Source of the DNA: an uncultured Verrucomicrobiota bacterium
GTDB lineage: Bacteria > Verrucomicrobiota > Verrucomicrobiia > Chthoniobacterales > SZAS-18
DNA: 9,741 nt
Assembly (NCBI GenBank): GCA_937873255.1
Contig: CALMVM010000513.1
Location: forward strand, 1 to 9,741
Direction of reading: 5' to 3'
Under the pieces are notes generated by a model. The model saw only the letters and a program-made list of their open reading frames with translations, was not told the origin of the DNA and did no database searches. Shown one piece after another: positions 1 to 6,918 of this stretch. How positions within the stretch are numbered: the stretch's first letter is position 1; every line of letters starts with the position of its first letter. Position numbers and translations under genes: made by a program.

Positions 1-1032
1 GTGCAGGAGTTTCAGACCGCGCCGACATTGGGCACCGGCTCGGGGACCTATCTATACTACGGTCGGCAATTCCGTGACCCCCTGGTGCAGCGCGACCCGA
101 TCCGGCCGCACAGCGATTATCTCGAACTGCTGGCGGAATACGGCGCGGTGGGCGCGGCGTGTTTCCTGTTGTTCCTGGGCGCGCACCTGTGGCGCGGCTG
201 GCAGGCGTTCCGGCATTTTTCGCTCCGGCTGGGCGGGGACGGCGGCAGCAACGCGGCGGCGTGGAACATCGGCTGCCTGTCGGCGGCGGCGTGCCTGGTG
301 GTCCATTCGGCGGTGGATTTCAACCTGCACATCCCGGTCAACACGCTGCTGCTGGCGTTTGTTTTCGGGCAGTTGGCCAACCCGGGCCGCGCGCTGGCGG
401 GCGGGGAACAAGTGGCGCGGTTGCGGCCGGTCGATCTACTGTCGAGGCTGGCGTTGCCGGTGCTGTCCGTCTGGCTGCTGGTGGAGGCGATGCCCAAACT
501 GCCGGGCGAGTGGTACGCCGAACACGCGCGCGTCGCCCTGCGCGACGATCATCAGGTCGCCGCCATCAATTTCGCCCGGCAGGGATTGGAACACCAATCG
601 CGTGATCCGATGCTCTATAACTATCTGGGAGAAGCGCGCCTCTCCATCGCCGACAAGCGGGAGGCCGCCGGAATGACGAATCCCCAGGATCCGATCAACC
701 AATCTTATCGCCGCGACGCGCTCGACGCGTACCTCCACGCCGTCGAACTGGCCCCGGACGACAGCACGCTGCTCATGCGCGTGGGCGAACTCCTGACCCG
801 GCTCGGCCGGCTCGACGAAGCGCGACCGATCTTCGACCGTCTGCTCGCATTGGACCCGAACTCCGCGGTCGTGCTGACCTACTACGGTTTTTACCTGCAA
901 CACGCCGGTCGCCTGGAGGAAGCCGAGGCGACCTACCGGCGCGCCCTTTCCCTGGAAGGGCAGCCGGCAGCCAGCACCGGCCTGCAACAGGTCATCCGCG
1001 AGCGCGCCGCGTCTCGGGAAGACGTAAAATGA
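1..1032 (+). CDS. O-antigen ligase/polymerase-like membrane protein with C-terminal TPRs (5' partial)
   Basis: This is the C-terminal part (343 residues visible) of a Wzy/WaaL-type membrane protein that would polymerise or ligate glycan repeat units at the periplasmic face of the inner membrane. The frame is open from base 1, and the GTG there is probably an internal codon because sequence typical of the middle of the family starts at once. Residues 11-16 (GTGSGT), then RPHSDYLELLAEYGAVGA (35-52), match the family pattern of a glycine-rich turn followed by an H..YL..L.E.G..G segment. Hydrophobic segments lie near 48-65, 88-105, 112-127 and 146-163. VHSAVDFNLHIPVN (101-114) resembles the conserved loop of O-antigen ligases. 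From about residue 170 the protein is soluble and helical with TPR-like units (about 170-216, 235-270 and 273-320, with LGRLDEA and AGRLEEAEATYRRAL). TPR fusions of this family are known. Its place just before export genes supports an EPS role. Which glycan is handled, and polymerase versus ligase, cannot be told. Confidence 0.85.
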   Translation: MQEFQTAPTLGTGSGTYLYYGRQFRDPLVQRDPIRPHSDYLELLAEYGAVGAACFLLFLGAHLWRGWQAFRHFSLRLGGDGGSNAAAWNIGCLSAAACLVVHSAVDFNLHIPVNTLLLAFVFGQLANPGRALAGGEQVARLRPVDLLSRLALPVLSVWLLVEAMPKLPGEWYAEHARVALRDDHQVAAINFARQGLEHQSRDPMLYNYLGEARLSIADKREAAGMTNPQDPINQSYRRDALDAYLHAVELAPDDSTLLMRVGELLTRLGRLDEARPIFDRLLALDPNSAVVLTYYGFYLQHAGRLEEAEATYRRALSLEGQPAASTGLQQVIRERAASREDVK

Positions 1033-1048
1033 GGCCGAAACGCGCCTC
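1031..1048 (+). terminator. weak hairpin at the end of the ligase-like gene
   Basis: GAGGC (1031-1035) can pair with GCCTC (1044-1048), with a further CG/CG pair possible inside if C1043 is bulged. The stem starts within the TGA stop codon (1030-1032). Only a short pyrimidine stretch (TCTTTC) follows, so it is at best a weak terminator or a 3'-end processing stem. Confidence 0.25.
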
Positions 1049-1092
1049 TTTCGCCGAAAAAACTGTCCTTAGGTAAATTCCCCCGAAGATTA

Positions 1093-1121
1093 TTGTTGAT
1101 CCTGCGAGGAGTTTTTAGATA
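1093..1121 (+). promoter_or_regulatory. possible sigma70-like promoter before the barrel gene
   Basis: TTGTTG (1093-1098) and TAGATA (1116-1121) are 17 bp apart in a locally AT-richer part of the 198-bp gap (1033-1230). The -10 match is only about half of consensus, so this is a weak candidate. If real, the barrel gene would have a leader of roughly 100 nt and could be transcribed apart from the ligase-like gene. No clear Shine-Dalgarno sequence precedes the ATG at 1231. Confidence 0.2.
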
Positions 1122-1230
1122 GTCTCCCGCCACTGGCCGCGCCGGGGTCTTTTCAGAGAGAATCGGTGATCGGCCGGCTGCCGCCCTCCCGATGGCCCGG
1201 TAAGTTTTCGCTGCACTCCCCGTTTTATCT

Positions 1231-2571
1231 ATGAACAAAAAGCAAACCACCTGGTTGGCGTTGTCGCTGCTCGCCCTCGGTCAAGCCACCTGTCTCCTGC
1301 CGTCCGCGCGCGCGGGCTTCGACCTCAAGGACACGGTTGACACCAAGGACAACACCCCGGTCGACGGAAACTTCAGCCGCAAGAAGTTCACGATCACCGG
1401 CGACGTGCGTTTCGGCTACGACGACAACCCGCTGGCCCAGCCGGATCGCGTGACGTTCCTCAACGCGGCCGGCGCGCGGGTGACGCGCAGCGTGGACACC
1501 GGCGACAGCGCGTTCATCAACGCCGACATTGGTGCCTCCTACACGCTGGCGACCCGGCGTTTCACCCTGTCGCTGTCCGGCGACGTGGGGGCGAGCTACT
1601 ACTTCGACCGGGAAGGCCGCAACTACGACATCAACGGCGCGTTGACGTTGCGCTCGACCTACAAGGTGACGCCCCGTCTCTTTCTGGAGGTCAGCTCCTA
1701 CAATGCCTACATCTCGCAGGGTGACTACGGCGCGACCAATCTGACGGGTTTCAACACCGTGTTCGGCACCGCCGGCCGGACCAATGCCGACCGCAACGGT
1801 GATTACTTCTACACCTCGGACAGCATCGGCCTGACCTACCAGGTTTCCCCGCGCATCTCGCTGGTGACGGGCGGCAGCTTCGCGGCCTTCGCCTACGAAG
1901 ACGAGCCGTATTCGACCGTCCAGGATCGCGTCGAACTGTATTTTTCCGAGGAATTCCGTTATCTGATCAACCGTCAGTTGACCCTGACGGCGGACTACCG
2001 CTTCGGGTACATCAACTACTTTAGTATCAACAGCGACTCGTACACGAACTTCCTGCTCGGCGGTCTGGACTACGCGTTCAATTCACGCCTGCGCGGCACG
2101 ATCCGCGCCGGTGCCGAGTTCCGGACCTATGTCGATGCCAGAGGCGACGAGACCTCGCCCTACGCCGAGGCGACGGTCAGCTACGCGGTCTCGCGCCGTA
2201 CGAGCGCGAGCTTCGTCGCCCGCTACGGCATCGAGGAAGGCAACCTTTCCACCGATGTGACCAAATCCGACACGATCCGCCTGGGGATCAACGTCGAACA
2301 CCAGATCACCCCGCGCATCAGCATCTACGGCGGGTTCTACTTCACGCATTCCTACTACGACACGCCGAGCCGCACCGACCCGGCTCTGCAGGTTTATGCG
2401 CCGGTGAACTTCCGCGAGGAGACCTACGACGTTTCCCTCGGGGCGCGCTACGCGATCAACCGCAACCTCGCGGTGGAAGTCGGTTACACGCACACGACGG
2501 TCTCCTCCGAGGTGGACTCGCGTGAGTACGACCGCAACCGCTATTTCGGCGGCCTGCGCTTTCAATTCTAA
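1231..2571 (+). CDS. outer-membrane beta-barrel protein of an EPS export locus (BBP2-like)
   Basis: A 446-residue secreted protein predicted to form a beta-barrel in the outer membrane. Residues 1-28 are a type I signal peptide with a KK n-region, a Leu/Ala core and a cleavage site after ALA-type PSARA (28/29). The mature part is rich in alternating hydrophobic and polar residues, Tyr, Thr and Ser, as in long transmembrane beta strands. It ends in GGLRFQF, a terminal-Phe signal for barrel insertion. VRFGYDDNPL (59-68) near the mature N-terminus resembles the opening strand of the putative beta-barrel porin 2 family (PF10082), which is often found in polysaccharide clusters. The gene lies 198 bp after the ligase-like gene and 97 bp before the kinase gene. 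The likely role is an outer-membrane channel or scaffold for the exported polymer, because the Wza-like protein encoded downstream is too short to include a Wza-type outer-membrane helix domain. Barrel nature is well supported; the exact role is inferred. Confidence 0.85.
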   Translation: MNKKQTTWLALSLLALGQATCLLPSARAGFDLKDTVDTKDNTPVDGNFSRKKFTITGDVRFGYDDNPLAQPDRVTFLNAAGARVTRSVDTGDSAFINADIGASYTLATRRFTLSLSGDVGASYYFDREGRNYDINGALTLRSTYKVTPRLFLEVSSYNAYISQGDYGATNLTGFNTVFGTAGRTNADRNGDYFYTSDSIGLTYQVSPRISLVTGGSFAAFAYEDEPYSTVQDRVELYFSEEFRYLINRQLTLTADYRFGYINYFSINSDSYTNFLLGGLDYAFNSRLRGTIRAGAEFRTYVDARGDETSPYAEATVSYAVSRRTSASFVARYGIEEGNLSTDVTKSDTIRLGINVEHQITPRISIYGGFYFTHSYYDTPSRTDPALQVYAPVNFREETYDVSLGARYAINRNLAVEVGYTHTTVSSEVDSREYDRNRYFGGLRFQF

Positions 2572-2577
2572 AGCGCG

Positions 2578-2603
2578 GACGCGGCAGCCGCTCCCGTCGC
2601 GTC
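2578..2603 (+). terminator. intercistronic hairpin after the barrel gene
   Basis: GACGCG (2578-2583) pairs with CGCGTC (2598-2603), extended inward by a G-T and a C-G pair. It begins seven bases after the TAA stop (2569-2571). No T run follows (GAAACC), so it is more likely an mRNA-stabilising or attenuating stem than a strong intrinsic terminator. Confidence 0.35.
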
Positions 2604-2619
2604 GAAACCTGTAGAAGCC

Positions 2620-2682
2620 ATGATTCCCGCGTTGCGCCCGGCGCGCTGCGCGGGTATGATCCCCGAACATGCAAAAGTCTGA
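2620..2682 (+). other. possible 20-codon leader ORF overlapping the kinase start
   Basis: An ATG at 2620 opens a 20-codon frame that ends at TGA 2680-2682, past the kinase ATG at 2669 and in another frame. A second in-frame ATG lies at 2656. AGAAG (2613-2617) precedes the first ATG, but at only 2 bases, which is a poor spacing. The predicted peptide resembles no known family. Its only claim is position: ribosomes ending at 2682 would finish right at the kinase start, which could couple or limit kinase translation. It may be chance. Confidence 0.15.
2626..2654 (+). promoter_or_regulatory. GC-rich hairpin just upstream of the kinase start codon
   Basis: CCCGCG (2626-2631) pairs with CGCGGG (2649-2654), and GCGC (2634-2637) inside pairs with GCGC (2643-2646) around a 5-nt loop. 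A 2x2 internal loop separates the two stems. The hairpin ends 14 bases before the ATG at 2669 and covers the place where a Shine-Dalgarno sequence would be expected; none is visible. It could restrain translation of the kinase gene. Confidence 0.35.
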
Positions 2683-4876
2683 CGCCCGTCAGCCGGCCGC
2701 CGCCGGCGATTCGAAGCTCCACTTCCTCGATTATTGGCGCGTGGTGCGCGTGCGGTTCGGCATCGTCTTGCTGACGTTCCTGTTGGTGGTCATCACGGCG
2801 GGTGTGGTGACGTATTTCATGCCCAAGAAGTACCGGGCGCAGACGACGCTGGAAATCCGGAGTTCGACCCAGCAATACCGGGTTTTCGAGCCCGGTCACA
2901 ACAGCAATTCCACCGGCGGCGGGCCGGACCCCGTCTACATTCAGACCCAGTTCGAATTGCTCCGAAGCACGGAGGTCCTTTATCCCGTGGTCGAGCAGAA
3001 CGAGCTCGGCAAGAAATGGGCCGTCGACGGGATTCCGCTCAGCCGCGAAAACGCGTATCTGAAATTGTTGTCCCAGCTCGGCCTCAAGCAGGTCCGCGGC
3101 ACGAACCTGATGGAGATTTCTATCACCAGCATCAGCCCGGAGGAAGCGGAGCAGTTGACCAATTCGGTGGCCAAATCGTACTCGGACGTCAAGCGGCAGA
3201 GCGAGGGCAACCTGGACAACAGCAGCATCACCTCCCTGACCGAGAACGTGCGCAAAAACCAGCAGGCCGTCGACGACCTGCACGCGAAGCTGGCACAGAT
3301 GCGGAAAGATCATCCGGAGATCAAGGACCCGGACCCGGACGGCAAGATGCGCACGGTCGATCCTTACCAGGAATTCGTGAATGCTCGGCAAACCGAGTAT
3401 GACAAGGCGACGACGGGGGTTGCGGCGTTATCCAATCAACTCGATCAGGTCAGTCAGTTGAAGCCCGAGGAGCTGCAACGGGCTTTGAGTGCATTGGAAA
3501 TCGTCGATCCGACGGTGACGAACGTTTTGCCGAAATATCAAGAAGCTGTCTCCGGTGAGGCACTCCTGCTGAATTCGGGCCTCGGGCCGAACCACCCGAA
3601 GATCAAGTCGCTGCGGGCGGCGCGCGACGTGTATTACAAGCAGTTGTCCGAGCAGATCGCCAGCATCAAGCATTCGCTGGCGATCAGGTTGGAAGTTCAA
3701 AAAAATACCCAGGCGAGTATCAAGCAGCAATTGGACGACCTGACCACCAAGCAACGTCAGCATCGTATCGACAGCACGGAATACGACAACCTGAAGGAAA
3801 ACTATCTCAAGGCCAAGGACGTGTTGACGGCCATGGAGTTGCAGAAGCAGAAGTCCGACGTGGAAGTGAACATGTCGCGCACCCCCGCCACACAGTGGAA
3901 CAAGGCGGAAAGGCCCCAGTTGCCCTCCAGTCCGCGCGTGCCGCTTAACATGGCGGTCGGAGTGCTCGTCGGCCTGATCGCGGGCATCGGCCTGGCGTTC
4001 TTCATCGAGTACCTCGACACGAGCGTCAAGACGATGGAGGATGTGGAAACGATGCTCGGCGTGCCTGTGCTCGCCATCGTGCCGAAGAACATCAAGCTCC
4101 TGCACAAACAGCCGAACGACGTGCCCGACGCGGAAGCGTACCGCATCCTGCGCACCAACATCGAGTTCAACCGCAAGAGCGCGGACGCGAACACGATCTC
4201 GCTCGTCAGCGGCGGTCCCGGCGAGGGCAAGTCCACGACGCTGGCGAACCTGGCGTTTACCTGCGCGCAGGGTGGTTATTCCGTGTTGATCGTGGACGCC
4301 GACTTGCGCCGTCCGACGCAGCACAAGATCTTCGAGGTCAACAACAGCATCGGCCTGACCAACTACCTGACGACGAACATCGCGTTGGAGGACGTGATCC
4401 TGCCGACGACGGTCGATAACCTCTCGATCATGCCCTCGGGCATCCTGCCGGCGGACGCGGTGGGCATCCTCAACTCGCAACGCATGTCCGACATGATCGC
4501 GGAGTTGAAGACGCGCTACGACATCATCTTCTTCGACTCGCCGCCGATCCTGGGCGTGAGCGACGGCGCGGTGTTGGCCAGCGAGGTCGATCAATCCATC
4601 ATCATCGTGCAGCATCGTCGGTTCCCGCGTGCGATGCTCCAGCGGGTCAAGCAGGCGATCAGCAACGTGGGCGGCACCGTGCTCGGCGTCGTGCTCAACA
4701 ACGTCGATCTGCGCCACGACCCGAACTACGCCTACTACACGAGCTACTACGAGTACTATGCGGTCCGCAGTCCGAAGGACGCCGTGGTCACCACCGCGAT
4801 GAGCGCCGGCAAGCAGCGCAACGTGACGGCGACCGCCCAGAGCAGCAAGAGCAGCTCCAACGGGATGGATTATTGA
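2669..4876 (+). CDS. Wzc-like polysaccharide co-polymerase and tyrosine autokinase (BY-kinase)
   Basis: A 735-residue inner-membrane protein that would control glycan chain length and assembly through cycles of tyrosine autophosphorylation. A Wzz-type N-terminal domain has its first membrane helix at about 30-50. A long helical, coiled-coil periplasmic region follows (about 170-400), then the Pro-rich stretch PQLPSSPRVPLN and a second membrane helix (about 426-446). The cytoplasmic BY-kinase domain carries EAYRILR (489-495, the EX2RX2R oligomerisation motif), Walker A GGPGEGKST (515-523, Lys521), Walker A' VLIVDADLRRP (539-549, Asp543 and Asp545) and Walker B IIFFDSPP (619-626, Asp623). The tyrosine cluster (687-697) has seven Tyr in eleven residues. 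Kinase and co-polymerase are on one chain, as in proteobacterial Wzc. About 38 Ser/Thr-rich residues follow the cluster and end in DY, a longer tail than I expect. The ATG at 2669 was chosen because the N-terminal membrane helix needs it. The stop overlaps the start region of the export gene, so the two are probably co-transcribed. Confidence 0.95.
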   Translation: MQKSDARQPAAAGDSKLHFLDYWRVVRVRFGIVLLTFLLVVITAGVVTYFMPKKYRAQTTLEIRSSTQQYRVFEPGHNSNSTGGGPDPVYIQTQFELLRSTEVLYPVVEQNELGKKWAVDGIPLSRENAYLKLLSQLGLKQVRGTNLMEISITSISPEEAEQLTNSVAKSYSDVKRQSEGNLDNSSITSLTENVRKNQQAVDDLHAKLAQMRKDHPEIKDPDPDGKMRTVDPYQEFVNARQTEYDKATTGVAALSNQLDQVSQLKPEELQRALSALEIVDPTVTNVLPKYQEAVSGEALLLNSGLGPNHPKIKSLRAARDVYYKQLSEQIASIKHSLAIRLEVQKNTQASIKQQLDDLTTKQRQHRIDSTEYDNLKENYLKAKDVLTAMELQKQKSDVEVNMSRTPATQWNKAERPQLPSSPRVPLNMAVGVLVGLIAGIGLAFFIEYLDTSVKTMEDVETMLGVPVLAIVPKNIKLLHKQPNDVPDAEAYRILRTNIEFNRKSADANTISLVSGGPGEGKSTTLANLAFTCAQGGYSVLIVDADLRRPTQHKIFEVNNSIGLTNYLTTNIALEDVILPTTVDNLSIMPSGILPADAVGILNSQRMSDMIAELKTRYDIIFFDSPPILGVSDGAVLASEVDQSIIIVQHRRFPRAMLQRVKQAISNVGGTVLGVVLNNVDLRHDPNYAYYTSYYEYYAVRSPKDAVVTTAMSAGKQRNVTATAQSSKSSSNGMDY

Positions 4877-4905
4877 GACGGACTGTGGCCCCCATGACCG
4901 CGACA

Positions 4906-5463
4906 ATGAAAAAGATTCTCCTACTGGTGCTGTCCGCCTGCGCTTGCGTTGCGGCGACCTTGCACGCGCAGGATGCCACGTTCCGTTCGGGCGACTCGTT
5001 CGATTTGCGAATCAGCGGAGTGCCCGCGGACGATCAATCGACGATTAGCGGCGCCTACACGGTCGATAACCAAGGGTATTTCAACCTGTCGTACATCGGC
5101 AAGGTGAAGGCGGGGGGCAGGACGGCCAGCGAGGTTCAAACTTTGGTCGAGCGTGCCTATGTCGATCAGGGGTATTTCACCCATCCGACCATCTCGTTGA
5201 CCATCGCTCCGACCGCGCGGTTCGTGAACGTGGGCGGCCAGGTGAAAAGCCCGGGCCGCATCCCTTACACGGCCGATATGACGGTGTTTTCGGCCATCGG
5301 CGCGGCGGGCGATTTCACGGAGTTTGCGAAACAAAACGGGGTGATCTTGATGCGTGGAGGGAAATCCACCAAGATCGACTGCAAGAAAATCCGGTCCGAC
5401 CCCTCGCAGGATGTCAGGGTGCTTCCCGGCGACATCATCCAGGTGCCGGAATCGCCCTTTTGA
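4906..5463 (+). CDS. Wza-like polysaccharide export protein (Poly_export + SLBB)
   Basis: A 185-residue exported protein that would form the periplasmic or outer-membrane export conduit for the polymer and partner the kinase encoded upstream. After the signal sequence come a polysaccharide export domain (about 25-92; FRSGDSFDLRISG and GYFNLSYIGKVKAGG) and one SLBB domain (about 106-155; VNVGGQVKSPGRIPY). It ends in VLPGDIIQVPESPF, the usual closing pattern of short family members. E. coli Wza is about twice as long, so the outer-membrane helix domain is missing; the barrel protein encoded upstream may supply the pore. I chose the start by the signal peptide: the frame is open from TTG 4873, with ATGs at 4894 and 4906, and MKKILLLVLS at 4906 is a good n- and h-region. 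Type I cleavage after LHA (21) fits. The LSAC sequence also matches a lipobox, and with the 4894 start it would give a lipoprotein signal of normal length. No strong Shine-Dalgarno is seen. Confidence 0.92.
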   Translation: MKKILLLVLSACACVAATLHAQDATFRSGDSFDLRISGVPADDQSTISGAYTVDNQGYFNLSYIGKVKAGGRTASEVQTLVERAYVDQGYFTHPTISLTIAPTARFVNVGGQVKSPGRIPYTADMTVFSAIGAAGDFTEFAKQNGVILMRGGKSTKIDCKKIRSDPSQDVRVLPGDIIQVPESPF

Positions 5464-5479
5464 GGCGATTACGGGGCTG

Positions 5480-5497
5480 CGGTGCTGAGAAGCGCCG
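5480..5497 (+). terminator. stable hairpin at the 3' end of the EPS operon
   Basis: CGGTGCT (5480-5486) pairs with AGCGCCG (5491-5497) around GAGA, a GNRA tetraloop, with one G-T pair. It lies 16 bases after the TGA of the export gene. No T run follows, so it may act as a 3' stabiliser or a Rho-assisted end rather than a classical intrinsic terminator. Confidence 0.4.
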
Positions 5498-5516
5498 GGC
5501 GACGGTCGGTCGGCGG

Positions 5517-5569
5517 GGCGTTGCGCCGTAGCGAGGACACTCATTGTAGTGTCGCCGCGTTTCTCGCGG
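5517..5569. repeat. cluster of short palindromes (REP-like candidate)
   Basis: Three adjacent inverted repeats occur in 53 bases of non-coding DNA. GGCG/CGCC (5517-5520/5524-5527) has a 3-nt loop. GACACT/AGTGTC (5536-5541/5548-5553) has a 6-nt loop and an outer GCG/CGC stem (5531-5533/5556-5558) beyond a 2x2 mismatch. CCGCG/CGCGG (5555-5559/5565-5569) has a 5-nt loop and shares bases with the preceding outer stem, so those two pairings compete. The layout resembles dispersed REP or BIME elements, but only one copy is in the window, so dispersal is unproven. From about 5575 to 5733 I see no further structure. Confidence 0.4.
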
Positions 5570-5733
5570 GACGCTGTGATTTGCTTCCTTCGCCGAGGCT
5601 CTGAATCTCAAGCGCGAACGTCACTGCCTACGCAATGGAAACCCACGCAGATACCGAGCGCAATTTAAGTTTCGCCGGATGCGGGAACCAACGCCCCGCG
5701 ATGCGAGCGATCCACGGCCGACGCCGAGTTCGC

Positions 5734-6903
5734 TCAGCGCAGACTCGCTTGCGAGAGGCGAAATTCGACGGCATTACCCGTCGCCGGGGTGGTGCGCTGG
5801 TTTTCCAGGTACGCGATGGCCTTGCGGGCGGACTGACCCAACTCCGTGGCAGCGCCGAATTCGCTCACGAGTTGCTGGAGCACGCTGATCGCCTCCGGCT
5901 TGTGCGTCTCGGCCATCGCCTGGATCGCGGAGGTGCGCATCAGGGCGGGCAACTGCACGGCGCGCGCCCAGTCGGGCAACATTTGCAGCGCCACGTCGGG
6001 GAAATAACGTCCGATGCCATACAGCGCGTAGTGCCGCGTGCTCGCGTCGCCCTTCGAGAGTTCGTCGCGCCAGTAGGTCCATTCCTGCTCGGAAGTCAGG
6101 TTGTAATAATGGACGGCGGCGGCGTGGGCGAGCGGGTCGATCATCGCCTCGATCTTGAGTTGGTACTCCTGCGCCGCGACGAGATTCATCCGCGCGTAGC
6201 CGGCGTCTTTCACCAGCGCGAGGGCGGCGAGGATTTCCGACGTGTTGACCCGGTAGGCAGGAGAGTTCGTGCGCGTGGGCTGGTCGCCCGAGAGGACGCT
6301 GAACTTGGCGAAGAGATTCAACGGCGAATTCTCCGTCAGCATGAGCACGGCGCATTGCACCGCCTCGCGCGAATACTCGGGGCTGCTGCCCACCTGCGCG
6401 AACAGCGCGCGCAGATGCTGGAGCGTGTCCGGGCAAAGGTTGTAAGGCTGGTCGGTAAGGGCGTTGGTCGAGTGGGTGGCCGCGCAATCGAGCCACGCGG
6501 CGCGGGTGCCCCCGGCGGGGACGGCCACTTCCTGGGTTCGCGCGACGACCATCTGGTTGTGCAAATCGGCGGTCTCGAAGATCACGCCGGCGTCGACCGT
6601 CACGCTCAGCGGAGCGTTGTGCCGGTTGACGAACGCCGCGCGGACCTCGCTGCGGCCGTTGCCCCGGTACTCCGCTTGCAGCCAGCGGCGGCCGAGGGCG
6701 TCGGCGAGCGAAATTTTGACCGGTTCGGCCTTCGGGTCGCCCGGGTTGGCGGGGGCCGAGGCGATGGTGGGTTCGCTGCCGCCCCCGCCTGACGAAGCGG
6801 TGGAAGCCGCGTGGTGAGACATGAGAACCAACGCCAGCGGCAGACCGGTGACGGCCATCGCGCAGGCGAACGGGACCTTCCATTGATTGGTCAGAGGGCG
6901 CAT
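5734..6903 (-). CDS. uncharacterised membrane-anchored protein with HEAT-like C-terminus
   Basis: A 389-residue protein I cannot assign to a named family. Residues 9-28 form one hydrophobic segment after a short basic N-terminus (anchor or uncleaved signal), followed by a Ser/Gly linker with GGGG (39-42) and a Pro/Ala-rich stretch to about 60. Residues 72-140 look beta-rich; the pattern NAPLSVTVDAGVIFE, then QMVVARTQEVAVPAGG, ending in WLDC (137-140), recalls small Ig-like secreted domains. Residues 160-205 are helical (REAVQCAVLMLTEN, 179-192). Residues about 223-370 are helical repeats of HEAT type (RHYALYGIGRYFPDVALQ and LMRTSAIQAMAETHKPEAISVLQQL). The likely location is the periplasmic face of the inner membrane, probably in protein-protein contacts; no catalytic motif is seen. 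A good Shine-Dalgarno supports the start. The large antisense frames over it are Arg/Gly/His-rich and not believable. It stands alone, divergent from the gene at 7003. Confidence 0.8.
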   Translation of the reverse strand: MRPLTNQWKVPFACAMAVTGLPLALVLMSHHAASTASSGGGGSEPTIASAPANPGDPKAEPVKISLADALGRRWLQAEYRGNGRSEVRAAFVNRHNAPLSVTVDAGVIFETADLHNQMVVARTQEVAVPAGGTRAAWLDCAATHSTNALTDQPYNLCPDTLQHLRALFAQVGSSPEYSREAVQCAVLMLTENSPLNLFAKFSVLSGDQPTRTNSPAYRVNTSEILAALALVKDAGYARMNLVAAQEYQLKIEAMIDPLAHAAAVHYYNLTSEQEWTYWRDELSKGDASTRHYALYGIGRYFPDVALQMLPDWARAVQLPALMRTSAIQAMAETHKPEAISVLQQLVSEFGAATELGQSARKAIAYLENQRTTPATGNAVEFRLSQASLR

Positions 6904-6908
6904 GATGT

Positions 6909-6914
6909 CCCTCT
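6909..6914 (-). promoter_or_regulatory. Shine-Dalgarno site that fixes the start of the HEAT-like gene
   Basis: On the minus strand AGAGGG lies five bases before the ATG at 6903-6901. It is one of the few clear ribosome binding sites in the window and makes this start more secure than those of most neighbours. Confidence 0.6.
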
Positions 6915-6918
6915 GTCA

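Noticed and set aside
943..961. GCCCTT/AAGGGC inverted repeat within the ligase-like gene
   Set aside because: It lies inside the TPR coding region with no T run after it; ordinary for GC-rich coding sequence.
1193..1212. TGGCCCGG with downstream TTCGC as a sigma54 promoter before the barrel gene
   Set aside because: The spacing between the GG and GC elements is four bases too long for a -24/-12 promoter.
3428..4906. Minus-strand frame of 492 codons over the kinase gene
   Set aside because: It is antisense to a gene with all BY-kinase motifs; the product would be His/Asp/Arg/Val-rich low-complexity, a usual artefact of GC-rich codon use.
5635..6792. Long + strand frame (385 codons) antisense to the HEAT-like gene
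   Set aside because: It is Arg/Gly/His/Ala-rich with no family likeness, and mirrors the codon pattern of the minus-strand gene, which has a Shine-Dalgarno, a membrane segment and balanced composition.
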